From: Sebastes aleutianus
Taxonomy: Eukaryota > Chordata > Actinopteri > Perciformes > Sebastidae
Direction: 5' to 3'
DNA: 64,000 bases
Assembly (NCBI GenBank): GCA_916700875.1
Contig: CAKAKS010000066.1
Span: 16,984,361-17,048,360, forward strand
Every line of letters starts with the position of its first letter. The stretch's first letter is position 1. The position numbers and the translations under genes are program-made. The notes below the pieces were generated by a model. The model was not told where the DNA came from. It did not search any database and was given only the letters and a program-made list of their open reading frames with translations. Of the stretch, positions 43,076 through 58,173 are shown piece by piece.

Positions 43076-46000
43076 TGTCTCTCTGTCTCTCACTCTCTGC
43101 ATCTTAATTGAAGCGGATTGTTGGAATAAGAAGTCAGCCAAGATTTTCAAAGCACAAGCACACATTTGAATATATTTAGATTCAGGGATGCACCGATACC
43201 AGATCGGATATCGGGCCGATACCAACTCAAATAGCTCGATTGGGTATCGTGACAATGGGGCCGATCTATTCAATTAAATTTTATGTTTGTATACTATTAT
43301 ATACTGTATAGTATATGCTTGAATTTTAATTCCTGTTTAAGTTTTGACCAATTTGTTGCTGCATTAAAACGGTTTACACTTGAATTTTAATTCCTTTTAA
43401 TTTTGAAGATTTTTTTTGCCAAGTTGCTGGTGAACAATTTATCATTTTAATAATAAATAACAATTCACAAAATGTCATCTATGTATTTATTTGTTACATT
43501 TTGTTTAACAAAAAACAGGAAAGCAATGTCAAACCTGATGTTGCCTTACACATAAAGGAATGATGCCAGTCTCTTTCCACACAGTGAGGCATACATCTTA
43601 TTAATTAAAGACTGGTATCGGATTGGATCGATACCCAAAGCCCAGGTATTGCTATCAGGACTGTCTCATCAGTGCATCCCTATTTAGATTAATCATCTGG
43701 GTTGTTATCCTTCAGTTACCAATACAGAACAGCAGCACTAATCATGTTTACAGTATAGTTGCTTAATATCGTCTATTTAAGATGTTGTAAATGTACCAAA
43801 ATTATGGAGTTTTCTATTCCCTCATATTGATATAAAATGTAAAATGGTGAGGAGAGTCTGATCTATTGGGCTGCCTGTTTTTAATGTTCTCCCCAATACG
43901 CTGCTACGCCATAAAGATGATAGCCGTTTTTAACTGAAGTTTTGCAGGATTTACACCATATTCAACATTTAGCACCTGGCACCTGGTATTAAAATGCTGA
44001 TTTAGGTAAGCGAGTGTGTAACTATTCATATTAACATTACATTCGCATAGCCACAGGGATGGCTGAAAATTCCAGCACTCATTTCCTCAGCTGTGTTTGC
44101 TCGCCACGCCGCGTTGGATTGGAATTGTGACTTGAAATATTATTCTGAGCTAATCCAATATTCTATTTGTATGGTTTGGAATTGAGTTTAAAATGTCAAT
44201 AGCACTTCAAACGCTGGAGCCGGTAAAGAAATTTATGCTTTAACTTCTGTTCTGTTAAGCACACCTCGAAGAAAGATGCATTTTACTTTATCTTTTCTTT
44301 GTTGAAATGAGCCCACTACAGTATGGGAGGAAGTTGAAAGGAAAGATTAATGCATTTATCTTAATGTAATAAATATGTGAACTCCCATATGCCAATGTTC
44401 CTTCTCATACACTTCTATAGAGTACAAGTGTGCTTTGAAAGTGTTCTGGCTGGCCCGATCTCCGCTGACAGCTCATTTGCAGACTTTTGGGAGCTCTGAC
44501 AGCGAAGGCTCGGTCACCTTTTGTTACCAGCCGAGTTCGTGCAACAACCAGCAGGGCTCTGCAGAGGACCTCCGGCTGTGCTCCAGGCTGCTCCGGCTGT
44601 GCTAAACTTTCTTTGTGTGTGTGATTAATATAAGAACAGAAGTAGTTTTGCAATATATTGTTATTTAAATAAGAAGTAATATTGCTATTTAGTCATTAAC
44701 CATCATTGCCTGCAGCAAAAATATATAAATCAATATTAAACAGGAACAAAATCAGTACAGGGCACCTTTTGAAAAAACAAAACAAGGTGAATGACAGTTA
44801 TTAAAATTGACTTGGCTTCCAGCCATGAAGGGTTTGCCAAGAAAGTCGCTAAAGAATCCATAGGACAGTTTCCATCACCCCAGGAGTTTAGCTTCATTGA
44901 TAATGCATATGAAAAGGATGAGTGATGGCGCCTAACGGCTTCATAAAACCCCTTATGGCAAAGGAGAGGACTGTGGATCCACTTAAGCAGTATTCTTTTC
45001 TTGCTGTAACTAAAAGGCCTGCATGTCTGTCTGAGCTGTGTGCCGGTCATGCTCCACACTGTCAGAGCAAATGAAGTCAAACGGAGGCTTAATTACAGCG
45101 ATAAGTTGCTGCCCTGTGGCTAAAAACATCCTATCACCAAACAGCTGGGAAGAATTCTCTATTATGAATGCATAATTGGGTCCAGGATGACTGTCAAAGA
45201 GCACTTTTTTTTTTTCAAAGTACAACAAGGCTTCCTGCTGTGGGGGTTTTCACATCCTGAGGGTGTGTGTGATTATAGTGTGTTTTGCGTTTTTTATGAT
45301 TCAGCACGGCTTGTAACATCCATGTAAATAAGCTTTTAATATTCATTAAGTACAGCTGCTGTTGTGGCTTGACATTAATGTTTTATAGGATCGCCACAGT
45401 GCACACTGTACAGTCATGAAACGTAATGTGCCTTAACACTGTTTGATCTCGGGGTGATTGTGCACTGAAGCTTCCATGCACTGTAAGGAGCTGCCCCGGA
45501 CAAAAATGCTAAGCAACCTCATTTGTTTTGCTTTTGGCAAATCCTGTATTCCAATGTAGCTCTGTACAGCACAACATGTTCTCGGTGAGTGGAAGAATAC
45601 TTTTCTGTTGCCTCTTTTTTTGAAATACACAACTGTGTCTTCTGCTGACATGGAAAGAGGGTTAAGGTGGTTGTTTGCCGAGTAAGTGCTAGTCTTGAGC
45701 CCCTGAAAGGCTTCTAAAGCACTATAGCTTTTGAAGGTAATTGTTGTAATTAGACACACTGAGAGATGTCGAGTCCGGCAGCATCTCCAGTCCCTCTCTC
45801 TTGACAGAAATATAACATGAACGGAGATGTGGGTGATGCAAAGGCAACTGGGGGGGAAAAAAAGACGGAGATACACTTTCAAATAAGTTTATGTGCCGAC
45901 ATATCTTTCAATACGCCGACAAAAAGGCAAACAAGAAAGGCCCATACTCAAAACTTGGAGGATTTAGGTCATCTTCTCTAAGTCTCTCTGTCACCCTTTA

Positions 46001-49000
46001 TGTGTTCCTCCTTTCTCCTTTCTCCGTCTTTGTCCTGTCTTTTCTTTTCTCGCCTTTGTGTCTCCGGCGTGACTCTCCTCTGCTCTTTCTCTCTTTCTCA
46101 AACACACGTACAATCCTCAACTGTGCCAGATGTCAATAGCTATGTGCTCAGAGAATGGCCAGCTGAGCTGCTCCATCTTGTTATGATTGTCAGTATTGAT
46201 TGAAAGGGGAGATGTAGAGCTGGACGTAAAGCAATGACCCAAGTGACTCAAGTCTGAGGTTGGTTTTCTTTACTCTGCAAATTGTGATAGAAAATTCCCT
46301 TTAGTAATTCCCTTTTCACTTAATTATCTAACTTTAGTCATTCCTTTTTACCTTGTGCCAGTGTACGTGTACATATCTTCCTGCTCCTTTGATTTTAAGT
46401 TTTAATGGACAAATTCAACTTTTAGTATCAACGTATTTCTTTTTAATTCTGATTTCTGACTCTTATTGTGTGATTAAATATGTTCACAAGATACATGAAT
46501 GACACTGTATGTACTGGTAAACACAGGCACACACACGCACACGCACTAACCCGGTATCACGCAAAAGCATGTAATAGACCCGCCTGTCCACCAGAGGATA
46601 GTGTGTCAGAGTCATGTTTTGCCTATAGACTGTATATAAAGATGAACGACGCTTCTCCACTTCCTCCCACTGTACAGAAATTAAGTCAATATGCTGCTGG
46701 ATACGGGAAGTGCCATCTTGAGATTTTGACATCATTTGGAGCCAGAGTCTGCGCAGTAGTGATCGGGCAGTGGAGCCGCGGTATCAAGGTCACCTGCCCG
46801 AACCAGTTACGAGCCGAGCATGGCGGCAGCTTGTCACAGAGAGAGACTCACAGCTGCCAATCATAACGTCTCACCCCCTTTTTATAGCATCAAATAACTA
46901 ATTAAAACCAAACTTATCAGAAAAATGAATACTTGAACATTAGGACTGTCGATCTATTAAAATATTTAATCGCGATTACTCACATGTTTGTCAATAGTTA
47001 ATCCTGATTATCTGTTCAAAATGTACCTTAAAGGGAGATTTGTCAAGTACAGTATTTAATACTCTTATACGATACGATACGATGATACGATAATACTTTA
47101 TTGTCAGACAGGTCTGAAATTTGTTTTGCATCACAGCAGCTCCATTTGCAACATCACAGGAAGGACAAAGACAAGAAACAGGGATACATACATTTAAAGA
47201 TTACAATCACAGAAGACGATATTCAGGGCCCTTCAACGTACATTTGATCTGGGATTAGGTTTAGGGATTATAAACATGGGAGTGGGCAGATATGCTACTT
47301 TATGCAAATGTATACATACATTTATTATTGGATATCAACACAAAACAATGACAAATATTGTCCAGAAACCCTCACAGGTACTGCATTTAGCATACAAAAT
47401 ATACTGAAATCATAACATGGCAAACTCAAGCCCAACAGGCAACAACAGCTGTCAGTGTGCTGACTTGACTATGACTTTCCCCAAACTGCATGTGATCATC
47501 ATAGAGTGGGCATGTCTGTAAAGGGGAGACTCGTGGGTACCCACAGAACCCATTTTCATTCACATATCTTGAGGTCAGAGGTCAAGGGACCCCTTTGAAA
47601 ATGGACATGCAATCTTTTCCTCGCCAAAATTTAGCGGAGCATTATTTACCCATATGGCATGGTTGGTACCTATGGATTCCTTAGGTTTTGTAGTTTCATA
47701 TGATGCCTGTATCTTCACTCTAGCTTTAAAACTGAGCTTGCTACAACCTAAAAATTGCAAAATGCGTTAATGAAATTAGTGGCGTTAAAACAAATTTATA
47801 GCGTTAACTTTGACAGCCCTATTGAACATACATCAGCGTGATAAGAAGTACCTAAAATGACAGAAACTGTATTTGGGAAAAGTTTATTTGACGTGTACTT
47901 TGACTTTTTAGTGTGGCCCATGTCCCATCTGCTAACATGAAGGCGGGATTTATGACCTATACTGCAGCCAGCCACCAGGGGGCGATCGAGACATTTTGGC
48001 TTCACTTTTGGGGAGCTGTTTATGTCGTCCATGTTTATATACAGTCTATGGTTTTGCCATAGAAGGTGTGGTACAGCAGAGGGCAACAAAACCACGTTCA
48101 GGAAAAAACATTGTGGTTGGGCATAAAATAAGTCCGTTAACTAAGTACAATACCTATGAAAACAATGGAAAACACATCACAAACGTCAATAATGTCACTT
48201 ACTAAACAAAACACCGGCCTTGAACACCGGCCTCCTGGTTGACAGTCCTGTGATTGTTGGACCCATTCACCTCCCCTCCCACCCACCATAAGCAGCCTCT
48301 CTCGCTTTTTAATCACTAGCTCTGAGCGTAGCATATTTACATGGATGCATTTACATTGCAGACAGCACAGACTACATGGTGTACAAATGACACGCCTAAA
48401 GCAAACGCGGCGTTCTTATTACACGCTTTTGCCTTGCGCATTATCGTGTCATTCACACGCCTTTTCGTGCAACCAGGCTGCACACACACACACACACACA
48501 CACACCTTCCACAACAGCCTTACCTTTTATCAAAGCAGCTACAAGATCATCCTTTTCAGAAAGCATCCGAGATGGATGTTGATAAACGAAATGTACTATA
48601 TCTATTGATTGGATCTACTGATTGGTTTTCTAGGCAGCGCAGCCTTGTGCCAACAGGTTTTAGATTTTCTCATTTGTAGCAGCGGGCCTCCAAACCTTCC
48701 TCACAACACCCTGGCTGTGTTTCTGTTGGGATCAGAATGCAAAGCTATTACACACTGGAGGGTTTGTCTCAATCACACCGAATGGCTATGAATTTTAAAT
48801 GCGGGATTAGGGCCTACAGAGAAGCAGGCACATGGGAGAGACTCAGTCAGTTGAGTGCTAATTTGATTTTAATTTTTTTTTTTTTTACAAACAGCTCTGG
48901 CAACACATTGTTAGCAGGGAAGACACATTGCTCGTGCTTTAGTCCTTCAGCTGCTCCCCAAAAATCAAACCACAGCAGGAACAAACACTCTCTCCAAAAG

Positions 49001-52000
49001 GAAATGTTTCGATCATAATGAACATCCTGTTTTCGATGTGAAAAAAAAAAGTAACTAACCGCTCATAGCGGGAGTCAGTTTTTGGTCAGCCAGTCCAATA
49101 CTGGGAAATTACATCATAACAGCGTTACATTTAATCCAAAACATTCATTACAAAGCTCAGTGTTTCCATTAGGGACATGAACTGAATTACCGTTCTGTTC
49201 TTGTGTGTTTTTATTGGAGCTGGAACGCATTCCTGTCTCTTTTTTGTTTTTTCTGGAAATGCTCTGCTCTGCTCGGAAGTCATGTCGTCCACTTAAGTGA
49301 TGATGAATCTTTGTCACCCTTGCTGTTGTTTCAGGTGGAGACATGGATGACTCATCTCCGTATGAACCTGTGGCGCCAAACCGACACCCTGACGCGTTCC
49401 GCCTGGCCTCCATCTCTTCAGGTATCACAGTTTTGATCTTAACGAAACACATGAGTGTCAAAGTGATGTAAATATGTATCCTTTGGTTCCTTTGGGATAA
49501 AAAACAGAGGTCTCTAAATAGCCTGTCGATCTCTGGCAGTCCAGCAGTCAACTGTCCTGAATGAACTGGGTGCCTATCTGTCTTGTGACATACGACGGTT
49601 GTTGTGGGCCAGTGAGGTAAACCATATACTCTCAGTGTATTACCCAACATTTTTTCCCAGCTATTGATTTAGCTTTCAGTTTGATTTCCTATTTGGTTTA
49701 CTAATTAAACAGCCCAACACTCATCAGGGGAGCTATAGCCTGCCGTTTAATTTACTGGTTATTACCGTCATGGTATTACAAATCAATGCAGATCTTATTA
49801 TAAGACACTGCTACAATGGTTAATGCAGTGCAGGGAAGCAAGTTATACAATAGGTGTGATGGGACACAGGGAAGACGGCGCCTGTCCACTGCCAGAGCTA
49901 CAGGCTACAGTCACTTGAAAATTCAATCGCTTTCTTTCATCCAGTTCTGACAGAAATTTCCGGAGGATGTTCTCTTCTATTTTTTTTTCTTCTTTTTTTT
50001 GCCAAAAGCAATCTACAAACACAGAAGACAGCACATTTTCCTTTTCTTTTGGCTGATGTATCTCTCTTTGTTTTATAACTGGGAGGTACAAGAAAGACAC
50101 GCTTTTTGTATAATCCCATTAGCTCGAAATCAGCAGTGTATCACTTGTTTTTGTAAATGCTCTTGTTTGATATATTGAAAGAAGGAGAGAGCACCAGAAT
50201 AAATATGAAAACGTGCAGGCTTTGATTACTTTGGAGTTTTTGAGAAATGATGGCAAAGTGCCGTCCCAGATTTAAGTGCATATTCATCTAGAAAGCATTC
50301 GGAAAGCGTGTTCTTCCTCCAAAGCTGCAGAATCCTCAAAAAAAAATGTTATTTTAGTGGTAGAAAATGTTTAGATGTTGCATCTGGATTTGAGCATTTG
50401 ATATTTTGCTAAATGTTTATAGTTATAAACACTCATACTGATTAATGATTAGTGGTTTTAGGGCTTTGTAAGAGTGAATAAAAGTTACTTATAGCTTGTT
50501 GCGTTACCTAGAGGTGAAATGCCATTAAAGTTTGCAAAAATAATTCTATGTTGATACAGTATGTGCACCCATCATTTAAATCATAGACTGTATACTGTAT
50601 ATAAGAAGTGGACATAGTCACAGTGACGTCACCTATTGGGATGCAAATCGCATACTATTACTGGTGAAATATTACAATATGCAACGCTAGACATTACAAC
50701 GGCATAAATATCCCACAATTCAATGCGGTGATGACGGTAACGTTCATAAGTGACGTTGACGGACAGCTCTTTAACATCAATAACGCTTCAATTTAATTGT
50801 AAGTATACGATTTCACTTTGCTAGGGGTAGTATACTGTATATTTTAAATTATTTGATTCTTACAAACCGTATTTTTGGTTACATGAGGTTGGCACGGGTT
50901 ACCATGGTTACACGTCTCCAACCGGCAAGGAGGCTCTCAGGAAGTGACGACGTAAATTACCGCTCAGTGCGTCCAAAAAGATACATACTGCTGTTTATTC
51001 ACACAAAAGTATGTTGAACGATAGTACACCTATTGGGTATGTAGGGCATAGTATGTGATTTCAGACGAGATTTTTATTCACCAAAAATATTACAATCAAC
51101 GTTCATAAACTGAAAACACACTGTGAAAGGGTTAAAGTTGTAAGACGAAAACACGGACAACTCCCAGACCGGACAACGCCGTGGTAGCGACCTGTCAATC
51201 ACAAGGTAGCCACGCCCTAAAGCATACTCTGCTTTATGGTCTATCTGACTCTAAATGGGACCATAATTTACTAAATGGAACATCATGCTGATTGAAACCA
51301 TAAACTCATGTTTACAATGTTTACTGAGGTAATAAATCCAGTGAGAAATAGGGTCATTTTCTCATTGACTTCTATACAATCAGACTTTCTTTATTAGAAA
51401 GAATGTAAGTTTAATGCACTTCTGCATAGGCTTCACTTCTCAGACCCCGGAGGTTGTGCACTGCTTTAAATATAGCTGCATTTGCACCATGTGCTCAAGA
51501 AATATGGCCGTATATGTCAAATAGACCTTCAATAGGCTACCAGTTATAATAAAAAAGTATGCAATATCAAAAAACGAGAAACACATTTTCATCCTAATGT
51601 GTTATGAACCAAATTTGGTAAAGGCTGGATGACATTTGTGGTTGTAAAAGCACAAAGATTTTTGAAATTTTGGAAAATCTGTGTAGGAGTAAAAACGTAA
51701 AGTACTTTCTAAATGGGCATAACATTTAAAAAATGGGATTGATGTTTAGTAGTTTTGAGATGCCCTGTTAACTAACAATCAAGCAAAATGATAATCAAAG
51801 TACGGACACTTATCTTTAGTCAAGCAGTGTACGAGTACCAGTGCCCTGGTAAAACAGCAGTACAGTGTACCTAGACATATTAAGATACAACAAGGGACTC
51901 ATTACTGCATCCATTTTGCTTTAGCTGTTTCCTCTATTCTCTCCAAGGTGAAATATCGGATTTGCTCTCGGAAATCTGTTTAGCCGCAAGCTTTCTCATT

Positions 52001-55000
52001 ATTTATCATTTCTGGGGGCAGGGTAATTGATTGTGGCGCTGAGAGGAAACCACAGGCAAATGGATAAGTAATTACACACTTGTTTTATGAAAATAATTCT
52101 CATTTCGATTACCAAACCACACAAAAGTATTCGTAATCACGCCTATAAATGCTAAACTGCAAGGAGACCCGGGGAATATATGATATCTGGTTGGTTGATG
52201 AGGACAGGGGAATGTATACTCTCCAAGAGGAAAGGTAGGAAATTGAAAAATAATCTCTGCTCCTTTAAAAGTTTTTGTCTGGGAGGAAGATAAGGGACAG
52301 AAGTTGTGATAGAAATGAAAAAGAATTATATACTGCTGCATGCACTCACGCACTCTCGCCCTGAAGTTTAAATTAAACAGAACATATGGAGACTCGGTTT
52401 CTGCATTGCCCCAAGTGATACCTGCAAAACTATTTCACACAGGCTTCTCCTTCTAATGGGGCTGTGTAGTCTTAGCCGCTCGTTTTTGCATATCTTCAAA
52501 CTGAAAATTAGCATGCACTGTACACACACAGACAAAAAGACAATGAGCACATTTAACCCTGTGGGGTATGTCGCTTAAATAAGGGAAGTAGCTGCCCTTC
52601 AGTGATGACTATGGAGCCGAGGGTGGCTTCGTTAGAAAGACAGCGATGAATTCTGCTCCACCTGTCCTGGCTTTGCTGGCACTGTGCACCTGCATCAGCA
52701 TGTTTCATCACCTCAGTGTTCAGCACAGTTGCATCCTCTCTGGCCTCTTTGCTGTGATGGCAGTGAGGCACAGTGGGGGGTCTGTCGTGCCACGCCTCTC
52801 CCCGCTAAAAGGATGAGGGTGATATCAATGTAGGTGTAGTTTGTGTTGTGACAAGGTGGATTGCCTTCAGTGTCACAAAAGACTGTCATTTTGCTTCAAG
52901 CACTGTCAATTTGCTAACTTTGAGAAGCAGCTCAATGCTGGGTGAATAAGACAACAAGGTTACCAGGTTGTATGAAAACTTCTTAAGACCTTTACACACC
53001 GGGGGCGTGACGGACAAACAACATGAAAATGCAGGCTGGTCTCATACACTGTTCATAGCTAAACCTATGAAAAGTAATGCACTGTAATCCGTGTATATCC
53101 CACAAAATCAATTTGTGTGCAATTAACGTAAGCGGAGGTCGGTGTGGAAGGGTGGGTCAAAAAATAACGCTCAGGAGGCCGTCGTCAATCTTTTCCTAAA
53201 CCTAACTAAGTAGTTTTGTTGCCTAATCCTAACCAAGTCGATCTTTTCCTTAACCTAACTAAGTAGTTTTATTGCCTAATCCTAACCTAGTCCATCTTTT
53301 CTTAAGCCTAACTAAGTAGTTTTGTTACCTTAGCCAAGTCGATCTTTTCCTAAGCTTAACTAAGAAGTTGTGTTGCCTAAACCTAAGGACGTTGTTTCCT
53401 GTGAAGACGGAATTTTATTTTGAAAAAACTGTATGCATGTAACGAGCGGAAATTGACTCCTGTTGCTGGACATTCGTAGGAAAACTGACGAAAAAGGAGG
53501 AATAACTTTTTCGTAAGATACCATACGAACCGTTGTATCAGAATATGTTGTAAAATGCAAATTACTCACCATTGAATATTATATTTTATTGTGAAAGGTA
53601 AGAACAGAAAGAGTGGATCTGGTCTGCACCGCCTTTGTCAAGGTTGAAAGGAGCAATAAAGTTTGCCGTCTTGGGTCGGACTACGGAGCCTCCGTGTTGT
53701 TGTTTCATAAATATAGGTGCAACTCAACCCGTTCTGTGCAACATGATTGGTTGATGTCTTTATCTGCGGTGCGAAAGCTCAGAAAAATGACCTCGCTCCA
53801 AAATTTTTTGCTTTTACAAAGCATAATATTCACGTTCTGTGTGAATATTAATTGTTATTTTTGTCTGTATTCATGACAAAAGCAACAGTTCGAAAAAATA
53901 TATTGACGTGCAAAATAACCCATGGAAAAAACGCCCCCGGTGTGTAATCATGTTTCAGAGTGACAGGAAATGATGTATTCCAGAGAGAAGCCGATACGAG
54001 TGCAGCAGGTTTCCATATTAATGCTTTAAATGGACACACAGCCCAGGTGACACCTGACACCTGGCACAGTTAGGCTTCGCTATCAGCAGGAAGAATTTGT
54101 TCCCTATCCCATCCCAAGCAGTGCCGTGTCAGTTAGATTCTCCCACCTTTTGGCCCACTGTCACGAGGGTTGACGCTGCACACCTGCCCACCTTTCCACA
54201 TCCTGCTTAAGCAGTCTGGATATTGCCGGGTGTTGCTGTGACCTGTGACTCTTAGTCGCTATGTCATGCTGTCAGTGTCAGGGCAGGGGGCTTGGTTATC
54301 TGATAGATGATGGAGATGATAGATGGAAAGAGGGTAAAGGTTATATAGGGGAGCAAGTGTGAATAGGACAATACTGAAAGCTGGCTGGAAGTGGAAGTGA
54401 CCCTCGGTTACCGGAAAGTGGGAACGCTGTGAAAATGACTGGTGTTCTCTTTTGGGTTGACAGATCCAGTGTGCAGAGTATAATAACTAGTAATACTAAG
54501 CCTGAAATATGATGGTGATGGCTACATGTTGTAAGTCTATAGCTCTCTTTTTGCAGCAAGTCACCCTCGTTAAAACTTAAAGCTGCAAAAATCACAGTCT
54601 GATTCCAGCAACATCCTGAAAGCACAATGTACTACCTAAGATTTATTGTCACTACGAACATACCTGTTATTCATCAGACATAAAGTGAGTGAGACGTGTA
54701 GAAACATGCAGAGAAAAATATGAGTGCAAATGACTTTATCATCATATTCCAATTAGATCACTTAGAAATCAGAGCCTGAAAGCTATAAATAGGATTCAGG
54801 TTTGCTCTTTGGTGTACACAACAATGGAATTTTTTGGAGAGAGAGTTACTGTAGAGGAAGTAATTGCAATATACTGTATTATGTTTACAGTACAATACAG
54901 TAACTATGTTCATATCATCTTTAGTTAAAGTAATTGTGTCTGATACTGTTCATATTGCCATGAAACTGATGCATTGGGGTCTCATCTGACCAAAAATACA

Positions 55001-58000
55001 TCTTGAAATCGAGGACAGATAGTCCTCCTTCCTGTCTGCAACGTTGCAGGGTTGACAGATTGAGGCGAGGATGCTTGCCCCTCCAAATGAATTTCGAGAT
55101 GAGAAGTGACCATGTTTTCATGTCAGCTTCCACTCAAATGCCCTGGATTAATTGTAGTGGAGTACAGGGAGGGGAAGACATCCACAGCTAGACATTTAAA
55201 GGAGTTCACCACTGGAATGTGAGATGGTATCGCGGAAGAGACAAGACATGAGTTGAGTGGAAGTAGTAATGACTTAGATCAGTTGATTTTGTATCCTGTA
55301 ACTAAATTCTTCGAAAGTGTCCAAGACTATGGGAATGGAGGTAGGGGTATTATCATCAACATTTGGGTATCTTACTATGAGTATGAAAACGACCAATAAG
55401 TGCCACCGATCTGCTCCACAGAAACACAGATGGCACTATATGTAGTCTTAAATATAGCAGAAATTAAGATATTCAATAATACCACAAAAATATGCTTTTC
55501 AGTCACCGTAGAGACTAGACAGACGGAGAAAGATATTAGACAACGTTCCCCTTATCATCAGTGTCTGAGCTGTATGCAATGGGAGAAGTTTGCCTTCAGG
55601 GCTTTCTGCTAGAAATCTTCTTAGATTTAGGCAACAATCCTACTTGGTTAGGTTTAGGAAAACATCATGGTCTGGGTTAAAATAAACCCTTTCTGGCAGA
55701 AAGCCCTGAAGGCAAACTTCTCCCATGTGCTACTACTATCACAATGAAAAAGCAAATTAAAGGATGCATGTAAAAGACACTACACAGATGCTCTCTATTG
55801 AACCCAAGATGAGCAATAACAGTACTGTTTCTAACACAAGCAGCTCAGGAGAGTATTGTTTTATTTATTTATTTTTTACATTACTGTTTCCTGGAGTTGC
55901 CCTTTACCACCATTTTATCAACTTATCAGTATTTTCTTCTTGGTATTTACAACAGGACCAATCCAGAGCATCACGACTGGATCAGCTAATCATGTATTAC
56001 GGATTGGATTTTTTTTTCCAGCAGTAATCTGGTCAAAGGAGAGCCACAAAAATGTACTTTAGCCAGCTCCTACATGTCCATAAAAACACCAAAGTATTAT
56101 CAAGGATGAACTCCCTACAGTTAGCTGTCCAGCCCAAACCAAAACCCCACTTGCACCACTATTACCTAACTAACTGGACTGTCTTCAGTTGAAAGATTAG
56201 GTACACTTACAAGGGGCACATTTAGCCTTGCAAACAGAAATACACACGTATGTAGCTTGAAAAATCTTCATCATCAAATGATGCCAAGTGAGTATTTCCC
56301 AGAGGAAATCTATTGATAATCAGCTCTCTACCCAAAGCCCCTTTAGTTGCTGTAAGAATTGAGTGCAATAAGTAATATTAATGCATATTTCCCCTGTTCT
56401 AATCAAATTGGACTAAACGCCAGTGGGAATCTAACAAAATCAGACAAAAAGATGAAGCATGGAGATGCCACAGGAAGGCCCATTTGTCTTGTTTACGGTC
56501 CCACACCTGCCAATGACAGACACCTCCTCGCCCCACCAGCTTTAGTTAGTTCAGAAAATGAATCACATTTGGTGCCCGATGTGGTCCTGCTAGTTTGTGT
56601 GATGCATGCGGAAACCTTTTTTCTGCAACTCATTTTCTGTTTTGATTGATTCATTGTTTTTGGTCTATCAATGAAATATCAGAAAATAGTGAAAAATGCT
56701 CATCACAATTTTCCAGAGTGCAAGGTGATGTCTTCACATAGCTTGTTTTGTCTGACTAACAGTCCAAAAGTCAAAGATATTCACTTAGTGGTAAATAAAA
56801 AAAAAGTAGCAAATCTTCACATTTAACAAGCTGGAAAAATATATATTTTTTCCTTGCATGCAGAGCCACACTAGAGAGCTTTGACCATGTTCATGGAACT
56901 AGAGATACAATGCATAACCGTTGTTTTCTTGGTTTCAAGGCAACGAGTCAATATCTCTCTTCACAAATCAATAAGACATCATGTATGAAGGATGTGGGCG
57001 AGAATCCTTCCTCCACAATGCTACCTTATATCAAAGCCCAAATGAATTCCATATTACGTACAGCATGCAAAGATATCATTAACCGTAATTGTTAATATGC
57101 TCCACGCGAAATGCATTCTGTTCTCTTGACCCAGCGCTGAGCTAATTAACTTATTAGGAGCAGAGGGCAGCGTAGAAACCTGCATTCGGGGGTCCCTCCA
57201 GGAATTAAGTTTAACATCCCAGCTAGACCTTCAGCACTAAGCCTCTCACCTCTCAGCTCAGTGTGCCCACCATCCAATTAAATCCAGAAAGCTGTTTTTA
57301 CAGCTGGGGAGGAAAAAAAGGACCAGTGCAACAGCCGTGCTCAGCATGCTGTTGAAATGTTTGACATTTTCACATTGTCCTCATAACAATTACCATTACT
57401 TAGGCAAACACTAGGATCTGTTTTTTTGCATGCAGGGTTTTTGGTTATTAGGGGTCTGAGAGTATATCTGTGCCCGTGTTTGCTTGTGCAAGATTAGTTT
57501 TGTGTGTTCTTGTGATTGTGCCTGTGTGTCTTTATATATTACTTTGTTCGTATGCATTATTCTGTGTGCATTTTCTAATCAGTTTACCCTTAGTCCAGCC
57601 TTAAACAGTAGCTTGTCTCTCTGTGGGTCGGTAATGAGAGTTGTTGTTCGAAGCTCACTTAGCAGAGAACCTTTGTTAGAGTCAGCGTTTTTCTAATAAA
57701 TTTGCATTAAACAAGAGGGAATAATCTGCAGAGCATGTTTGATGTTCCAGTTTGTACTTATTCCCTACGTGCACGGCGGTTACGAACAAGGAAGCAGATT
57801 ATTGATACAGGTTCACCACACACACACACACACACATCCTGTTAGATTATTTCAATACATTATTGCCGGATGACGGTTGAAGGAGCTAAACGGCATGCAT
57901 ATTAAGACTGAGGGGGCCACCGAGGACGCTCAAGGCTTTGAATTTCACCAGAGGAAGCTCAACCGGAAGGCAGATGCTCATAAACAGCTCAAGTACTTAG

Positions 58001-58123
58001 AAGTGTGTTTACAATGATTTAAAATTCCTTTGGACACCCCTCGACCACCTCCGCACGCACACACGTATTTATTCTCACATACAAATATTTAGTCCTCTCT
58101 CTTCATTTCCATCTCCCTTCACA

Positions 58124-58173
<50 letters not shown>

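Larger units (their letters stand above)
36637..49334 (+). other. gfra2 intron 2 (about 12.7 kb)
   Basis: Opens GGTAGGAG and closes TTGTTTCAG. It contains the repeats at 39420-40065, 43183-43682, 46620-46860, 46941-47821 and 47900-48060, plus CT/GT and CA microsatellites at 43044-43094 and 48480-48505. The rest, especially about 40.9-42.9 kb, looks unique and repeat-poor, which would suit conserved regulatory sequence, but conservation cannot be tested here. Confidence 0.6.

Noticed and set aside
49114..49650. 178-residue minus-strand frame over gfra2 exon 3
   Set aside because: Partly antisense to a verified coding exon; no recognisable family.
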